60,107 nt of DNA from an uncultured Flavobacteriales bacterium. Its GTDB lineage: Bacteria; Bacteroidota; Bacteroidia; Flavobacteriales_D; Parvicellaceae. The stretch lies in NCBI GenBank assembly GCA_913042175.1, contig CAJWIX010000003.1:1-60107 (forward strand), given 5' to 3'. The notes under the pieces were generated by a model, which saw only the letters and a program-made list of their open reading frames with translations, was not told the DNA's origin and made no database searches. Positions 1 through 10,500 of the stretch are shown one piece after another (position 1 is the stretch's first letter; each line of letters begins with the position of its first letter). The translations under genes and the position numbers were made by a program.

Positions 1-54
1 CCTGCAACCGCTGGAGCCGAAATCCAGTGCTCTATTCAGTTGAGCTACGGAGCC
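1..54 (-). tRNA. tRNA-Arg (anticodon TCG), 3' part cut by window edge
   Basis: Reverse complement GGCTCCGTAGCTCAACTGAATAGAGCACTGGATTTCGGCTCCAGCGGTTGCAGG has an acceptor 5' strand, D-arm and anticodon stem CTGGA/TCCAG with loop TTTCGGC. Confidence 0.85.
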
Positions 55-115
55 AGTCAAACAAAAGTAGAATTATTTTATCATAATATTTTTGAATTTA
101 TTTAGTTTGTAGCTT

Positions 116-2452
116 GTGAAGAAATTTTATTTAAATTTTGTTTTAATCATACCAAGTTTATTCTGTTACTTAGTTGGAGTCTGTCAATCTGATTTTTCTG
201 TAGGAACTTGGAGAGATCATTTACCTTATTCTAAAGTTAACGCTATTGCTAAAGTTGGCCCATTTATGTATGCGTCTACTCCTTACTCTTTAGTCGAATT
301 TAATACAGAAGATAATGAAATCACAAGGTACAGCAAGATAAATGGCCTTAGTGAGATAGGAATTGTTGATATAGAATCAAACGCTGATCAAAACACATTA
401 GTTATTGCTTATACATCAGGAAATATTGATTTGATTAAAGACGGTAATATCATTAATATTTCTGCCATACTAAATAGCAATATAATTGGAGATAAAAACA
501 TATATGAATTATATGCTCATGATAGATATGTATATGTGTGTACAGGATTTGGGATGGTAGTGATAGATATACAAAGAGAGGAAGTGAAAGACACCTACAT
601 CGTTGGTCAAAACAACACTCAATTAAAAATCAGAGATATTCACATTTCAACGGATTCTATTTTTGCTCTAACAGATTTTGGAATTCTAGCAGCCAATAAA
701 TCAGCTTCTTTCCTTTCTGATTATAACAACTGGAACAACATCAACGTCCCTTCTCCATTTTCTATTGAACATTTAGAATCAGTAAACGAAAACTTTATTG
801 CATATGGAGATCAAAATACTTTGTGGAGTTATACTGGAAATTGGAAGGTTATTCTTGACAATCCTAATCAACAAGTTAGAAAAGTTAGACATGTAAATGA
901 TCAAGTAGTGGTATCTACATCATCGTACGCTACTGTTTATGAATCTAATTTAAATACTCTCGAGGATACAGTACGTTTATTTTATGCATTGAATGGTGTG
1001 ACCGGAATAGTGCCAAATGATTTTTACGTAGCAGATGATTACTTCTGGCTGGCTGATGAAAGCAAAGGCTTTTCAAGAGTTAGAAATAACTTTAATGCTG
1101 AAATTATTTCAAATAGCGGACCTTTCACTAATGAGGCTTTCCATTTATCCTGTAATCATGGAAAACTATATATAGCTGCAGGGAGGGTTGATGGATCTAA
1201 CTGGAACAAGACCTTCAATTGGCATGGTGTTTTTACACAATATGAAGATGATTGGTCCATGTATAATCAAATTACTAATTCGAATATGGCGACAAATATT
1301 GATACAATTTCAGATATTTTGTGGGTTACGCCACATCCCGTTAACAAGGATGAATTTTATGCCTCTTCATATGGTGGTGGACTCTTGCATTTTAAAGATG
1401 ATGTAATTGAAAATAGATATACATTTTACAACTCTTCTTTACAAACTAGAATAGGGCAAGGCAGTAATAATGTTCTTGTTACAGGAACAGCTTTTGATAA
1501 TCAACAAAATCTTTGGGTGGCAAATCCATACACCAACTCTCCACTTTCTGTGAGGACTCCAGAAGGAGATTGGAAATCTTTTTATTGTGGAAGTCAAGCT
1601 TCTGATCAGTTGTGTACAGATATAGTTGTAGATAATCAATATGGATATGTATGGATGGTAGTACGTGGTGTAGGAATTTTAGTCTATGACTATAATCAAA
1701 CCCCACTAGATGAATCAGATGATCAGTATAAATATGTAACTACTTCAAGTGGTAGTGGCTCATTACCGAGCTCCTATGTTAATACGTTATCCATAGATTT
1801 AGATGGCGTAATTTGGATTGGCACTGATATTGGACCTGTACAGTTTTATAGTTCTTACCCCATTTTTAACGAAAACAGCTATAATGCTCAAAGGATATTA
1901 ATTGAAGATAATGGAACTATACAGTATCTTTTAGAAAATCAATTGATTAATGACATAGTTATTGATGGTGCTAACAGAAAATGGATAGCTACTAATGGTG
2001 GAGGATTGTTTTTAATGTCTGAAGATGGTACCAATACAGTCTATTCTTTTTCCACTGATAATAGCCCATTATTCAATAATGAAATTAAAGCACTAACACT
2101 TGATCATTTATCGGGGGAATTGTTCATAGCTACAGAACAGGGTTTATTAGGTTTTAAGTCAACTGCTATTACGGCAAGTCAAACGTTTTCTACACTAAGC
2201 GTTTATCCCAACCCTGTCAGAGAAAATTACTATGGCAATATTGCTGTCACAGGAATGATGTTTAATTCAGAAGTGAAAATTACAGATGCTAATGGCTTAT
2301 TAGTGAATACAATTCAGTCAAATGGTGGGCAAGCAGTATGGAATGGTAAAAATTTCAATAGTGAAGATGTTCAATCAGGGGTTTATTATTTTTTTGCTAC
2401 TTCTGAAGATGGATACAGTAAAGCAAAAGGAAAAGTGCTTGTTATTCGTTAG
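116..2452 (+). CDS. porZ: PorZ-like beta-propeller protein with T9SS type A sorting domain
   Basis: Signal peptide, N-terminal VGTWRDHLPYSKVNAIAKVG...YSLVEFNTEDNEI, two-component-propeller-like repeats, C-terminal LSVYPNPV...G.Y.....G.S..KV.V sorting domain. GTG start. Confidence 0.85.
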   Translation: MKKFYLNFVLIIPSLFCYLVGVCQSDFSVGTWRDHLPYSKVNAIAKVGPFMYASTPYSLVEFNTEDNEITRYSKINGLSEIGIVDIESNADQNTLVIAYTSGNIDLIKDGNIINISAILNSNIIGDKNIYELYAHDRYVYVCTGFGMVVIDIQREEVKDTYIVGQNNTQLKIRDIHISTDSIFALTDFGILAANKSASFLSDYNNWNNINVPSPFSIEHLESVNENFIAYGDQNTLWSYTGNWKVILDNPNQQVRKVRHVNDQVVVSTSSYATVYESNLNTLEDTVRLFYALNGVTGIVPNDFYVADDYFWLADESKGFSRVRNNFNAEIISNSGPFTNEAFHLSCNHGKLYIAAGRVDGSNWNKTFNWHGVFTQYEDDWSMYNQITNSNMATNIDTISDILWVTPHPVNKDEFYASSYGGGLLHFKDDVIENRYTFYNSSLQTRIGQGSNNVLVTGTAFDNQQNLWVANPYTNSPLSVRTPEGDWKSFYCGSQASDQLCTDIVVDNQYGYVWMVVRGVGILVYDYNQTPLDESDDQYKYVTTSSGSGSLPSSYVNTLSIDLDGVIWIGTDIGPVQFYSSYPIFNENSYNAQRILIEDNGTIQYLLENQLINDIVIDGANRKWIATNGGGLFLMSEDGTNTVYSFSTDNSPLFNNEIKALTLDHLSGELFIATEQGLLGFKSTAITASQTFSTLSVYPNPVRENYYGNIAVTGMMFNSEVKITDANGLLVNTIQSNGGQAVWNGKNFNSEDVQSGVYYFFATSEDGYSKAKGKVLVIR

Positions 2453-2528
2453 TTTTTCCCAAACTCTTGTGAATATTTACTCTTTTAATTGAACTTGCCT
2501 GTATTGAAATACCTATAGTTTTGTTTAC

Positions 2529-3059
2529 ATGTGGTTGGACATCACGATATCAATACCATTATTGTGGGGAATATATATAGGCTATAAAAAAGGGTTAGTT
2601 TCTCAAGTTTTAGGCGTTATAAGCCTTTTTTTAGGAATATGGATAGGGACTAATCATGGAGATTGGATTTATTTTTTAATCGAAGAAAAAGTGGATATTA
2701 AATATTTACCTATTGTTTCATTTGCCATACTTTTTGTAGCTACTGTAATTGTTGGACTATTGCTAGCTAAAGGGATAGAAAAAATGCTTGCGTTTATTCA
2801 GCTTAAACAACTCAATAAGTTGGGAGGAGTTGTTTTTGGCTTAATTAAAGTATTGTTGTTTTTATTAGCTGGAGTATATTTCTTTGAAAAGTGGGATCAA
2901 ACAAACTTAATTTTAAGCCAGGAAACAAAAGAGAGCTCTGTACTTTATCCGGTTATGTCTAAGGCATCAAATATTTTACTTCCCGAGCTAAATAATAGTA
3001 AAATTTTAGAAATTCCAGCATCCTTAAATCAGGAAAACAATTTAAACGTAAAAGATTAA
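2529..3059 (+). CDS. CvpA family membrane protein
   Basis: Four predicted TM segments; GYKKGLVSQVLGVISLFLGIWIG typical of the CvpA N-terminus. Confidence 0.8.
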   Translation: MWLDITISIPLLWGIYIGYKKGLVSQVLGVISLFLGIWIGTNHGDWIYFLIEEKVDIKYLPIVSFAILFVATVIVGLLLAKGIEKMLAFIQLKQLNKLGGVVFGLIKVLLFLLAGVYFFEKWDQTNLILSQETKESSVLYPVMSKASNILLPELNNSKILEIPASLNQENNLNVKD

Positions 3060-3072
3060 TTACATTTGAGAT

Positions 3073-4194
3073 GTGTTATTTGAAAATGTAGATGCGCATC
3101 TAAAATTAAGGAGTCAACTATTACAGTTGTTTCAATCAAATCGTGTACCTCATGCCTTACTATTGAGTGGAAAGGAAGGCTCTGGACATTTTCAGTTAGG
3201 ATTATTTTTTGCCACATTATTGCTTTGTAAAAATGTAGAAAACGGTCCTTGTGGACATTGTTCTTCCTGTAAGAAAATGCTATCATTTAATCACCCCGAT
3301 TTTCATTTTTCCTTCCCAATTCATTTGTCAAAATCAGAAAAATCAGAAATTTCTGCTGATCATAGGTCAAGTTTTGTGGAGATGATTAAAGAATATCATT
3401 GTATTGGGAAGCAGACTTGGTATGCTAAAATGGGTAATGAAAACAAGCAAGGTGTAATTGGGGTGAAGGAAAGTCAAGAAATAATAAAAAAATTACAACT
3501 TAAGTCTTACGAGGGAAATAGAAAAGTTTTGTTGATGTGGTTACCAGAACTTATGAATCTTCAAGCATCCAATAAGCTTTTAAAGTTAATAGAAGAGCCA
3601 CCTGAAAATACGATTTTGATTTTTATTTCAGATCAACCTCATTCATTAATACAAACCATTTATTCTAGACTGCAGCACATTCAAGTTCCTTCTTTAAGTG
3701 TTGATCATATAAGTCAATATTTAAGTAATTACTTCATTATAGATGAAGTGGAAGCTAATTCAATTGCAAAAAGTTCGAGTACCAATTTACATCGTGCTGT
3801 CAGCTTGTTTTTATCCAAGGAGAATACCAAAGAGTACCTGTCATTATTTATTAAATGGATGAGGTTATGCTATACAAGAAATATATCAGACACTATCGAT
3901 TGGGTTAGTGATTTTTCTAAAATGGGAAGAGAAACAAATAAGGATTTTCTAACATATTCTCTTGAACTATTTAGACAGTGTATTGTAAATCATTACCAGA
4001 TAAATTTAGCAGGTTTATCGCCTGAGGAAGAAAGCTTTTTATTAAAATTTAAACCATTTATAAACCATAAAAACATCATTGCTTTAAATGAAGTAATTAA
4101 TGATGCCTATTACCATTTAGAACGAAATGCCAATGTTAAGATACTTATGTTAGATGTCTCATTAAAGTTATATAAGCTTGTTAGGGTAAAGTGA
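3073..4194 (+). CDS. holB: DNA polymerase III delta' subunit
   Basis: RVPHALLLSGKEGSGHFQLG P-loop-like segment, CGHCSSCKKM zinc motif, LLKLIEEPPENTILIFISD. GTG start. Confidence 0.85.
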   Translation: MLFENVDAHLKLRSQLLQLFQSNRVPHALLLSGKEGSGHFQLGLFFATLLLCKNVENGPCGHCSSCKKMLSFNHPDFHFSFPIHLSKSEKSEISADHRSSFVEMIKEYHCIGKQTWYAKMGNENKQGVIGVKESQEIIKKLQLKSYEGNRKVLLMWLPELMNLQASNKLLKLIEEPPENTILIFISDQPHSLIQTIYSRLQHIQVPSLSVDHISQYLSNYFIIDEVEANSIAKSSSTNLHRAVSLFLSKENTKEYLSLFIKWMRLCYTRNISDTIDWVSDFSKMGRETNKDFLTYSLELFRQCIVNHYQINLAGLSPEEESFLLKFKPFINHKNIIALNEVINDAYYHLERNANVKILMLDVSLKLYKLVRVK

Positions 4195-4214
4195 TAAAAA
4201 TGTGATGTAAAATT

Positions 4215-5342
4215 ATGAATTGTTCAACTTGTAAGAATAATGTTAAAGGAACTCCAAAAGGGTGTAGGGGGAATGGTAATTGCTTAACTAACGGCTGTAG
4301 CCAACGCACAGTATATAATTGGTTGTCTAACTTAGATAATGAAAGTAAAAAATCTAATAAATGGGTTGAGTTAAGTTTTAAAAACGGAAGAAAAAAATTC
4401 GTTTCTAATAATCAACAAATAGCTATACAAACAGGTGATGTTGTTGTAATAGAGCTAGCTTATGGCATAGATATGGGCATGGTGACTCTAACGGGTCATT
4501 TAGTAGAATTTCAAATGGATAGAAAAAATGCAGAAAAGCAATTAAAAGATGCTCCTGCTATCTTGCGAAAAGCCACAGAAAAAGACATTAAAAATTGGAA
4601 AATAGTAAGAGAAAAGGAGGGTGATTATATTTTAAAAGCAAGAGAATTGGCCAAAGAGACTGCTTTAGATATGAAAATAAGTGATGCAGAATTACAGGCA
4701 GACGGAAATAAAGTCACCTTTTATTACACAGCAGAAGACCGAGTGGACTTTAGAGAACTATTAAAAAAAATGTCACTTCATTTTAGCTTAAAAATAGAAA
4801 TGAAGCAAATTGGATCTAGACAAGAGTCCTCAAGATTAGGCGGTATTGGATCATGTGGAAGAGAGTTATGTTGCTCCACATGGATGAAAGATTTTAGATC
4901 TGTTACCACAAAAGCTGCACGATATCAACAGTTGTCATTAAATCCTCAAAAATTGGCTGGTCAATGTGGTAAATTAAAATGTTGTTTAAACTTTGAATTA
5001 GATCAGTATGTAGAAATGATTAATACGTTTCCTTCACCAAAAAGAAAATTAATCTCATTGTCTGAAAAAGGAGTTCATATTAAAACGGATGTTTTTAGAA
5101 AAATGATGTGGTATAGTATTAAAAACCAAGAGACTAAGTTTATAACTATAGAAAGCTTTAGTGTTGATGAAGTTAGGACCCTGCATGAAAGAATGGATAA
5201 AGGTGAAAAAATTCACTCATTACTAAAAGTAAATGAAGAGACCTCATTTAATCAGAATAAATCATCGGATTTATCAGATGATATTAACAGATTTAATAAT
5301 GTTTTTAAAAGGAAAAAACGCACCAAACAAAAAAGGAGATGA
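4215..5342 (+). CDS. ricT: PSP1 domain protein (RicT/YaaT family)
   Basis: GGIGSCGRELCCSTW and QCGKLKCCLNFE motifs; Cys-rich N-terminus. Confidence 0.85.
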   Translation: MNCSTCKNNVKGTPKGCRGNGNCLTNGCSQRTVYNWLSNLDNESKKSNKWVELSFKNGRKKFVSNNQQIAIQTGDVVVIELAYGIDMGMVTLTGHLVEFQMDRKNAEKQLKDAPAILRKATEKDIKNWKIVREKEGDYILKARELAKETALDMKISDAELQADGNKVTFYYTAEDRVDFRELLKKMSLHFSLKIEMKQIGSRQESSRLGGIGSCGRELCCSTWMKDFRSVTTKAARYQQLSLNPQKLAGQCGKLKCCLNFELDQYVEMINTFPSPKRKLISLSEKGVHIKTDVFRKMMWYSIKNQETKFITIESFSVDEVRTLHERMDKGEKIHSLLKVNEETSFNQNKSSDLSDDINRFNNVFKRKKRTKQKRR

Positions 5343-5800
5343 AGAAGTTTATTTTAGTAATATCAGTAATTTTTTGCATGGGTTGTGAAAACAAAAATAT
5401 AATCTATACTTCATTTCATGACATATCAGAAAGTACTTGGTCGTTTAAAGACAGTTTAATGTTTGAGTGGGAGATTGTTGATACGGCACAATCCTATTCA
5501 ATTGATATTAATTTAAGACATTCAACATCATATAAATGGTCTAACATTTATCTTTTTTCGGATTTAATTTTCCCCAATGAAAAAGCAAGAAGAGATACTT
5601 TTGAGTATTATTTTACAGATGACTATGGGCACTGGACAGGGAATAGGTCAGGCTTAATCGTAAAAAATAATTTCCCCCTATATAAACGGGTTAAATTCCC
5701 CCTTAAAGGGCATTACAAGTTGTTCGTAAATCAAGCTATGAGAGATACTTTATTAAATGATTTAATAAGTGTTGGTGTCCAAATAAATAAGCTGCCTTAA
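5339..5800 (+). CDS. gldH: Gliding motility lipoprotein GldH
   Basis: Lipobox VIFCMGC; SESTWSFKDSLMFEW and FPLKGHYKLFVNQAMRDTLLNDLISVGVQI; placed after PSP1 as is usual in Bacteroidota. Confidence 0.8.
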   Translation: MKKFILVISVIFCMGCENKNIIYTSFHDISESTWSFKDSLMFEWEIVDTAQSYSIDINLRHSTSYKWSNIYLFSDLIFPNEKARRDTFEYYFTDDYGHWTGNRSGLIVKNNFPLYKRVKFPLKGHYKLFVNQAMRDTLLNDLISVGVQINKLP

Positions 5801-6958
5801 ATGCCATATTACAATCACCATATTCAATCAAAATTACCAAATGTAGGTACTACTATTTTTACTACAATGTCGCAGTTAGCTGCAGCACATGATGCCATTA
5901 ATTTATCTCAAGGCTTTCCAGATTTTGACATTGATCCAAAGCTAATTAGTTTAGTAAATAACCGTATTACTCAAGGCCCTCATCAGTATGCACCAATGCA
6001 AGGCGCACAAAGATTAAGAGAAGTTATAAGTGAAAAAGTATATAAACTTTACAATAGGCATTATCATGAAGATGATGAAATCACCATAACAGCTGGAGCA
6101 ACTCAAGCATTATATACTGCAATAGCCGCTTTTATTAAGGAAAATGATGAAGTTATTTTATTTACCCCTGCCTATGACTGTTATCAACCTGCCATAGAGA
6201 TATGCGGTGGAAAGCCTGTTTTTTTTCAATTAAAAGCACCAGATTACGGGGTGAACTGGGAGGAAGTTAAAAAGTTGATCAATCAAAAAACCAGAATGAT
6301 TGTGATCAATACTCCTCATAATCCAACTGGTTCCATTTTATCAAAAAATGATCTTTTAGAATTGGAGAAAATAGTTTCTAATACTGACATTATTGTTTTA
6401 AGTGATGAAGTATATGAGCATCTGATTTATGAAGACGAAGAGCATCAATCTGTAGCGTCATATCCAGTTTTGGCTGATAGTGCCATTGCAGTATTTTCTT
6501 TTGGTAAAACATTTCATGTAACGGGATGGAAAATGGGTTACGTTCTTGCACCTGAAAATTTAATGCAAGAGTTCAGGAAAGTTCATCAATTTAATGTGTT
6601 TTCATGTAATCATCCACTTCAATTAGCACTAGCAGACTATATGTCTGATGAGGATAATTACTTAGGGTTAAGTGCTTTTTATGATGAAAAAAGAACCATG
6701 TTTTTAGAAATGGTTGCTGCATCAAGGTTTAAAGCTTCTCCTTCTAAAGGAACCTATTTTCAATTATTAAATTACAGTGAAATTTCGTCATTAAGTGATG
6801 TTGAAATGGCTAAAAAATTAGTTATTGATCATAAATTAGCAAGCATTCCTATTTCTGTATTTTATCATGCTAATTTAGATGAACATTTTTTAAGATTTTG
6901 CTTTGCTAAGAAAGAAGAAACTTTAAAAAGAGCAGGAGATATTTTGATCAAGTTGTAA
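5801..6958 (+). CDS. PLP-dependent methionine/kynurenine-type aminotransferase
   Basis: LSQGFPDFDIDP, AGATQALYTAI, INTPHNPTGS, FSFGKTFHVTGWKMGY. Confidence 0.85.
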   Translation: MPYYNHHIQSKLPNVGTTIFTTMSQLAAAHDAINLSQGFPDFDIDPKLISLVNNRITQGPHQYAPMQGAQRLREVISEKVYKLYNRHYHEDDEITITAGATQALYTAIAAFIKENDEVILFTPAYDCYQPAIEICGGKPVFFQLKAPDYGVNWEEVKKLINQKTRMIVINTPHNPTGSILSKNDLLELEKIVSNTDIIVLSDEVYEHLIYEDEEHQSVASYPVLADSAIAVFSFGKTFHVTGWKMGYVLAPENLMQEFRKVHQFNVFSCNHPLQLALADYMSDEDNYLGLSAFYDEKRTMFLEMVAASRFKASPSKGTYFQLLNYSEISSLSDVEMAKKLVIDHKLASIPISVFYHANLDEHFLRFCFAKKEETLKRAGDILIKL

Positions 6959-7035
6959 TTATTCACAATTTCATCTTAAGATTTGAATTTATTTAAAAAC
7001 TTTTAGCTAATATTTTCATATATTTTTGAACAGTA

Positions 7036-7986
7036 ATGAGAGCTACTCTAACACTTATTGGATTTTTATTGTCATTTTCATTTCACGCACAGCATTTAAT
7101 TGATGTGTATTGTTCTGAAGATAGCTGCAGTCATACCGTAATTGACCCAGAAGTTTTAATGGTTGAACGATGGGACACCTTAGCACAATCTAAGTTTTGG
7201 AAATTGGTAATTGGTATGACAAGTGATACTTGTGTTGTTAATGTTGCTCACAATAGACAAATTCTTGGATATGTCCATAAAGATGATTGGTTTTGTCAAA
7301 CAGAAAATGAAAAGAAATCATATAAAGATTCTGTAATTTACTATAACTGTTTAGATAGTAATACGAGGATTTATATCACTTCTGGAAAAAAGGATTTTTA
7401 TTTAATTGAAGAAGTTATTCCAAGTATTTCAATGGCTATTGACATTTTTGAGGAAAATCATGTAGACCCTTGGTATGCTCAATCCATATTACTCATTGAA
7501 AGTCCAGCTAAAATTAGTTATTCCAATGCAGGCGCTTATGGACCATTTCAATTAATGAAAAAAGTAGCAAGAAAAATGGGCCTTACTGTAAATAACACAG
7601 TGGATGAAAGAAAGGATTTTGACAAATCGGCTTATGCTGCAAGTCAGCTCCTTAAAACCATTTGTATACCTCATGCCTATAGAATTTTATGTGATTTGGG
7701 AGAGTTTGAGCCAACTGGAGATGAGCTTTGGTTTAAATTATTTGTGTTACATATTTATCATGCAGGAGCTTACAACGTAGAAAAGTTAGTAGCTCAACTT
7801 GATGAGCCAATTGATGGCATGGAATTGATTAAATGGATGTGGACACATGAATATGGAAATTTTAAAAATGCATCTCAAAATTATTCTCAAATTGCCATTG
7901 CTGCTATGTTAACACTTCAAGATATAGTATTAGAGGATTGTGATTATATTTTCAGATGTGAAAGCAATTACTATTCGGAGAATTAA
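7036..7986 (+). CDS. Secreted lytic transglycosylase (SLT domain)
   Basis: Signal peptide ending FHA|Q; LIESPAKISYSNAGAYGPFQLM core and HIYHAGAYNV motif. Confidence 0.75.
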   Translation: MRATLTLIGFLLSFSFHAQHLIDVYCSEDSCSHTVIDPEVLMVERWDTLAQSKFWKLVIGMTSDTCVVNVAHNRQILGYVHKDDWFCQTENEKKSYKDSVIYYNCLDSNTRIYITSGKKDFYLIEEVIPSISMAIDIFEENHVDPWYAQSILLIESPAKISYSNAGAYGPFQLMKKVARKMGLTVNNTVDERKDFDKSAYAASQLLKTICIPHAYRILCDLGEFEPTGDELWFKLFVLHIYHAGAYNVEKLVAQLDEPIDGMELIKWMWTHEYGNFKNASQNYSQIAIAAMLTLQDIVLEDCDYIFRCESNYYSEN

Positions 7987-8606
7987 TGGGTAGGTGGTTA
8001 CGTGTACTTACTTTATTAATTGTATTAATCCAGATCGTATTATCTTTTTTGTCTTACCACGAAGATTTAGAGGTTATTGTTCCTTTTAAAGTTGAAATTA
8101 GCTTTGTACTCAATGTGTTTTTAGTCCTATTTTTTATTTTTCAATTCATTTTACGTTGGAAAAATTTCACCTTATTAAAAAATATAAATGGATATGTAGT
8201 TTCAAGTAAGGGATGGAGTAAAATTGTCACAAACGAAATCATGCCTTTTATTATTTATTTACCATTTATATTCTTGTTGGTCTTCTATTTTGCCAATGAA
8301 ACACTCTTAACAGTTATTTTATCATTAGTCATAATGGAAGGAATATTTTACGTATTGTTTGGTAAGAATAAATTTAAAATAATCATCAATGAAAGTGCAG
8401 TAATTTCCTTCACAAATCAACATGAAGTATTAAAATGGGCAAATATTGCTAAAGTCACATTTAGCTCAAGTGGCACACTTATTCTTAAGCATAATGGTAG
8501 AAAAGTATTCATTGAGGATTTAGCTTATGAAGATGCCAATTTAATTAGATCTGAGATAAAAAGATTGTCAATCGAAAAACACATTCTTTTACAGGAAATA
8601 GCGTAA
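7986..8606 (+). CDS. Hypothetical membrane protein
   Basis: Hydrophobic N-terminal half with several TM segments; starts at TAATG overlap with the upstream gene. Confidence 0.6.
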   Translation: MGRWLRVLTLLIVLIQIVLSFLSYHEDLEVIVPFKVEISFVLNVFLVLFFIFQFILRWKNFTLLKNINGYVVSSKGWSKIVTNEIMPFIIYLPFIFLLVFYFANETLLTVILSLVIMEGIFYVLFGKNKFKIIINESAVISFTNQHEVLKWANIAKVTFSSSGTLILKHNGRKVFIEDLAYEDANLIRSEIKRLSIEKHILLQEIA

Positions 8607-9632
8607 TTACTGAACAGCCGAGTATAGGATTGCTTCTACTTCTCTTATTAGTTTTGATTTTTTAAAATTAGGGGCATAGACATATCCTTCCATGTTTATT
8701 ATTTCTGTTTTGTCGTGGGTTAAAAATGCATAATTCACATAGGTTCCACCCATTTTATCATTGACCATTCTCCATGCACCTGTAGTTTTAAAAACATACT
8801 TATCATTGATCTGCATGGCTAAACTTTCAATTGGTGCAATATCATCGTCTCTGGTTGACATATATGAATTACTTTCTCTGCCTTTTAAAAAGTGTAGGCC
8901 AATAGAATCCCTTTTTTCTTTATGATAATTAATAGAAAATTGGGATTCACTATAATAAGGGTACGTATAAACAACAATTCCCTTTTGAATTTCATGTGTT
9001 CCGTTTTGGTCTTTTTTCATTTCTAATTGACTAAACCACCAAAAATTAGCTTCTTCATTATTAAGCTTCATTTCTTTTGGAGCAATAATATTTAAGTCTA
9101 ATTCTTCCTTTAAATAGCTATTGATAATATTGTTTTTTTGATATGACATTTGTATTGATTCAAAGTAAAAAGAATTAATACGTTGCATTATATCTTGATA
9201 ATTATTGGAGAAATAGTTCACAGCACGTTTTTCAGATTTAAAATTTAATTCAACGACAAGTTGTCCATTTGCCCAAAGGTCATTGATGTAAATTGGGTTT
9301 CTAAACAAGGTTTGATTAGGGTCAATTTTGATGACTACGATACAACTTTTGTTTTTGAGATTATTGACTAAATTTTCTGGAACTATAAAGTCAATATTAA
9401 ATTGTTGCTCGTAGGGGAGAGGAGTTGATTTATTAACTTTTTCAAATTGTTTTTTTAACTCACTGCCAAGTGTAGTATGCCAATATTTTTTTGGTAATGA
9501 AAACAAGACGCTTCCAAAGTCTTTTTTAGCTTTTGGCTTATATAGACTAGAATCGTACTCATTTAAATTACAATGAGTTAACATGATAACTAGACTGAAA
9601 ATTAAAGTAATATTTCTAATTAATAATTGCAT
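8607..9632 (-). CDS. DUF4837 family lipoprotein
   Basis: Lipobox LTHC; overall size and pattern of DUF4837. Confidence 0.65.
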   Translation of the reverse strand: MQLLIRNITLIFSLVIMLTHCNLNEYDSSLYKPKAKKDFGSVLFSLPKKYWHTTLGSELKKQFEKVNKSTPLPYEQQFNIDFIVPENLVNNLKNKSCIVVIKIDPNQTLFRNPIYINDLWANGQLVVELNFKSEKRAVNYFSNNYQDIMQRINSFYFESIQMSYQKNNIINSYLKEELDLNIIAPKEMKLNNEEANFWWFSQLEMKKDQNGTHEIQKGIVVYTYPYYSESQFSINYHKEKRDSIGLHFLKGRESNSYMSTRDDDIAPIESLAMQINDKYVFKTTGAWRMVNDKMGGTYVNYAFLTHDKTEIINMEGYVYAPNFKKSKLIREVEAILYSAVQ

Positions 9633-10426
9633 ATAACTATTCCAAAACGATGAAAGAAAGGCTCGTGAAAAATGGAAAAAACAGCATTAAGACTGCTTTC
9701 AAAAAATACACCAAAATTTTTATAAGTCACCTGACCTCTGCTTGTGATAAATTGGGGTTTCTGGTGTAATTTTCCTGTTATGATTTCTTTTTTAGTAAAT
9801 CCATTTTCATTATAACTGAATTGATATTTACCTGACAAGGCATAATTATAGTGAAGCGCCAATGATAACTGTAATTTATCTTGTTTTAATGGGAATGGTT
9901 TAAAATTAAATTTAAGAGGTATTGTTAAATAGTTGTATCGCAAGTAGTTTTTAGTTACTTCTTGGTTAGAATAAGCAAAAGTTATAGTATCATCATCTAT
10001 AATAGCCTTGTTTCGACCTAAATTTAACTGATAAAGAGAAAATCCAATACCAAATTGAAGGCTTACAATATCTTTTTGAGTTTGAAGAGTTTTGAAGTAA
10101 TTACGTTCACTTACAGCATATGAATTAATATGGTTATATGGAATATTGGCTTTAATATTATTCTTTGAAAACACAACATTTTTTGTGCAATGTAATTGGG
10201 AAATATCTATTTCGTTTTTAATAGCTTTCGTCTTATTTTTGGCTAAATTGAAATCATCATCTTTTTCAAAATCCCACATACCTTCTTCAGTGTTTTTTTC
10301 AGCAAGAGAAAACTTATTTGTGGAAGAAATGGAATCATTGTTTTGAGTGAATAAAGGATAATTAATGCATAAAAGGAAAGAAAGAATAGTAAAAAACTTA
10401 AAAATATTTTGGCAAGAATACCACAC
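9620..10426 (-). CDS. Hypothetical secreted / outer-membrane beta-barrel-like protein
   Basis: Signal peptide ending LFT|Q; alternating hydrophobic pattern in the C-terminal half. Confidence 0.55.
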   Translation of the reverse strand: MWYSCQNIFKFFTILSFLLCINYPLFTQNNDSISSTNKFSLAEKNTEEGMWDFEKDDDFNLAKNKTKAIKNEIDISQLHCTKNVVFSKNNIKANIPYNHINSYAVSERNYFKTLQTQKDIVSLQFGIGFSLYQLNLGRNKAIIDDDTITFAYSNQEVTKNYLRYNYLTIPLKFNFKPFPLKQDKLQLSLALHYNYALSGKYQFSYNENGFTKKEIITGKLHQKPQFITSRGQVTYKNFGVFFESSLNAVFSIFHEPFFHRFGIVICNY

Positions 10427-10500
10427 ATACTTTTTAGATGTATGGCAGTATTTATTAATTATATTGATTTTTACTATTGCTTTAATTTTTTTCCTTTAAA

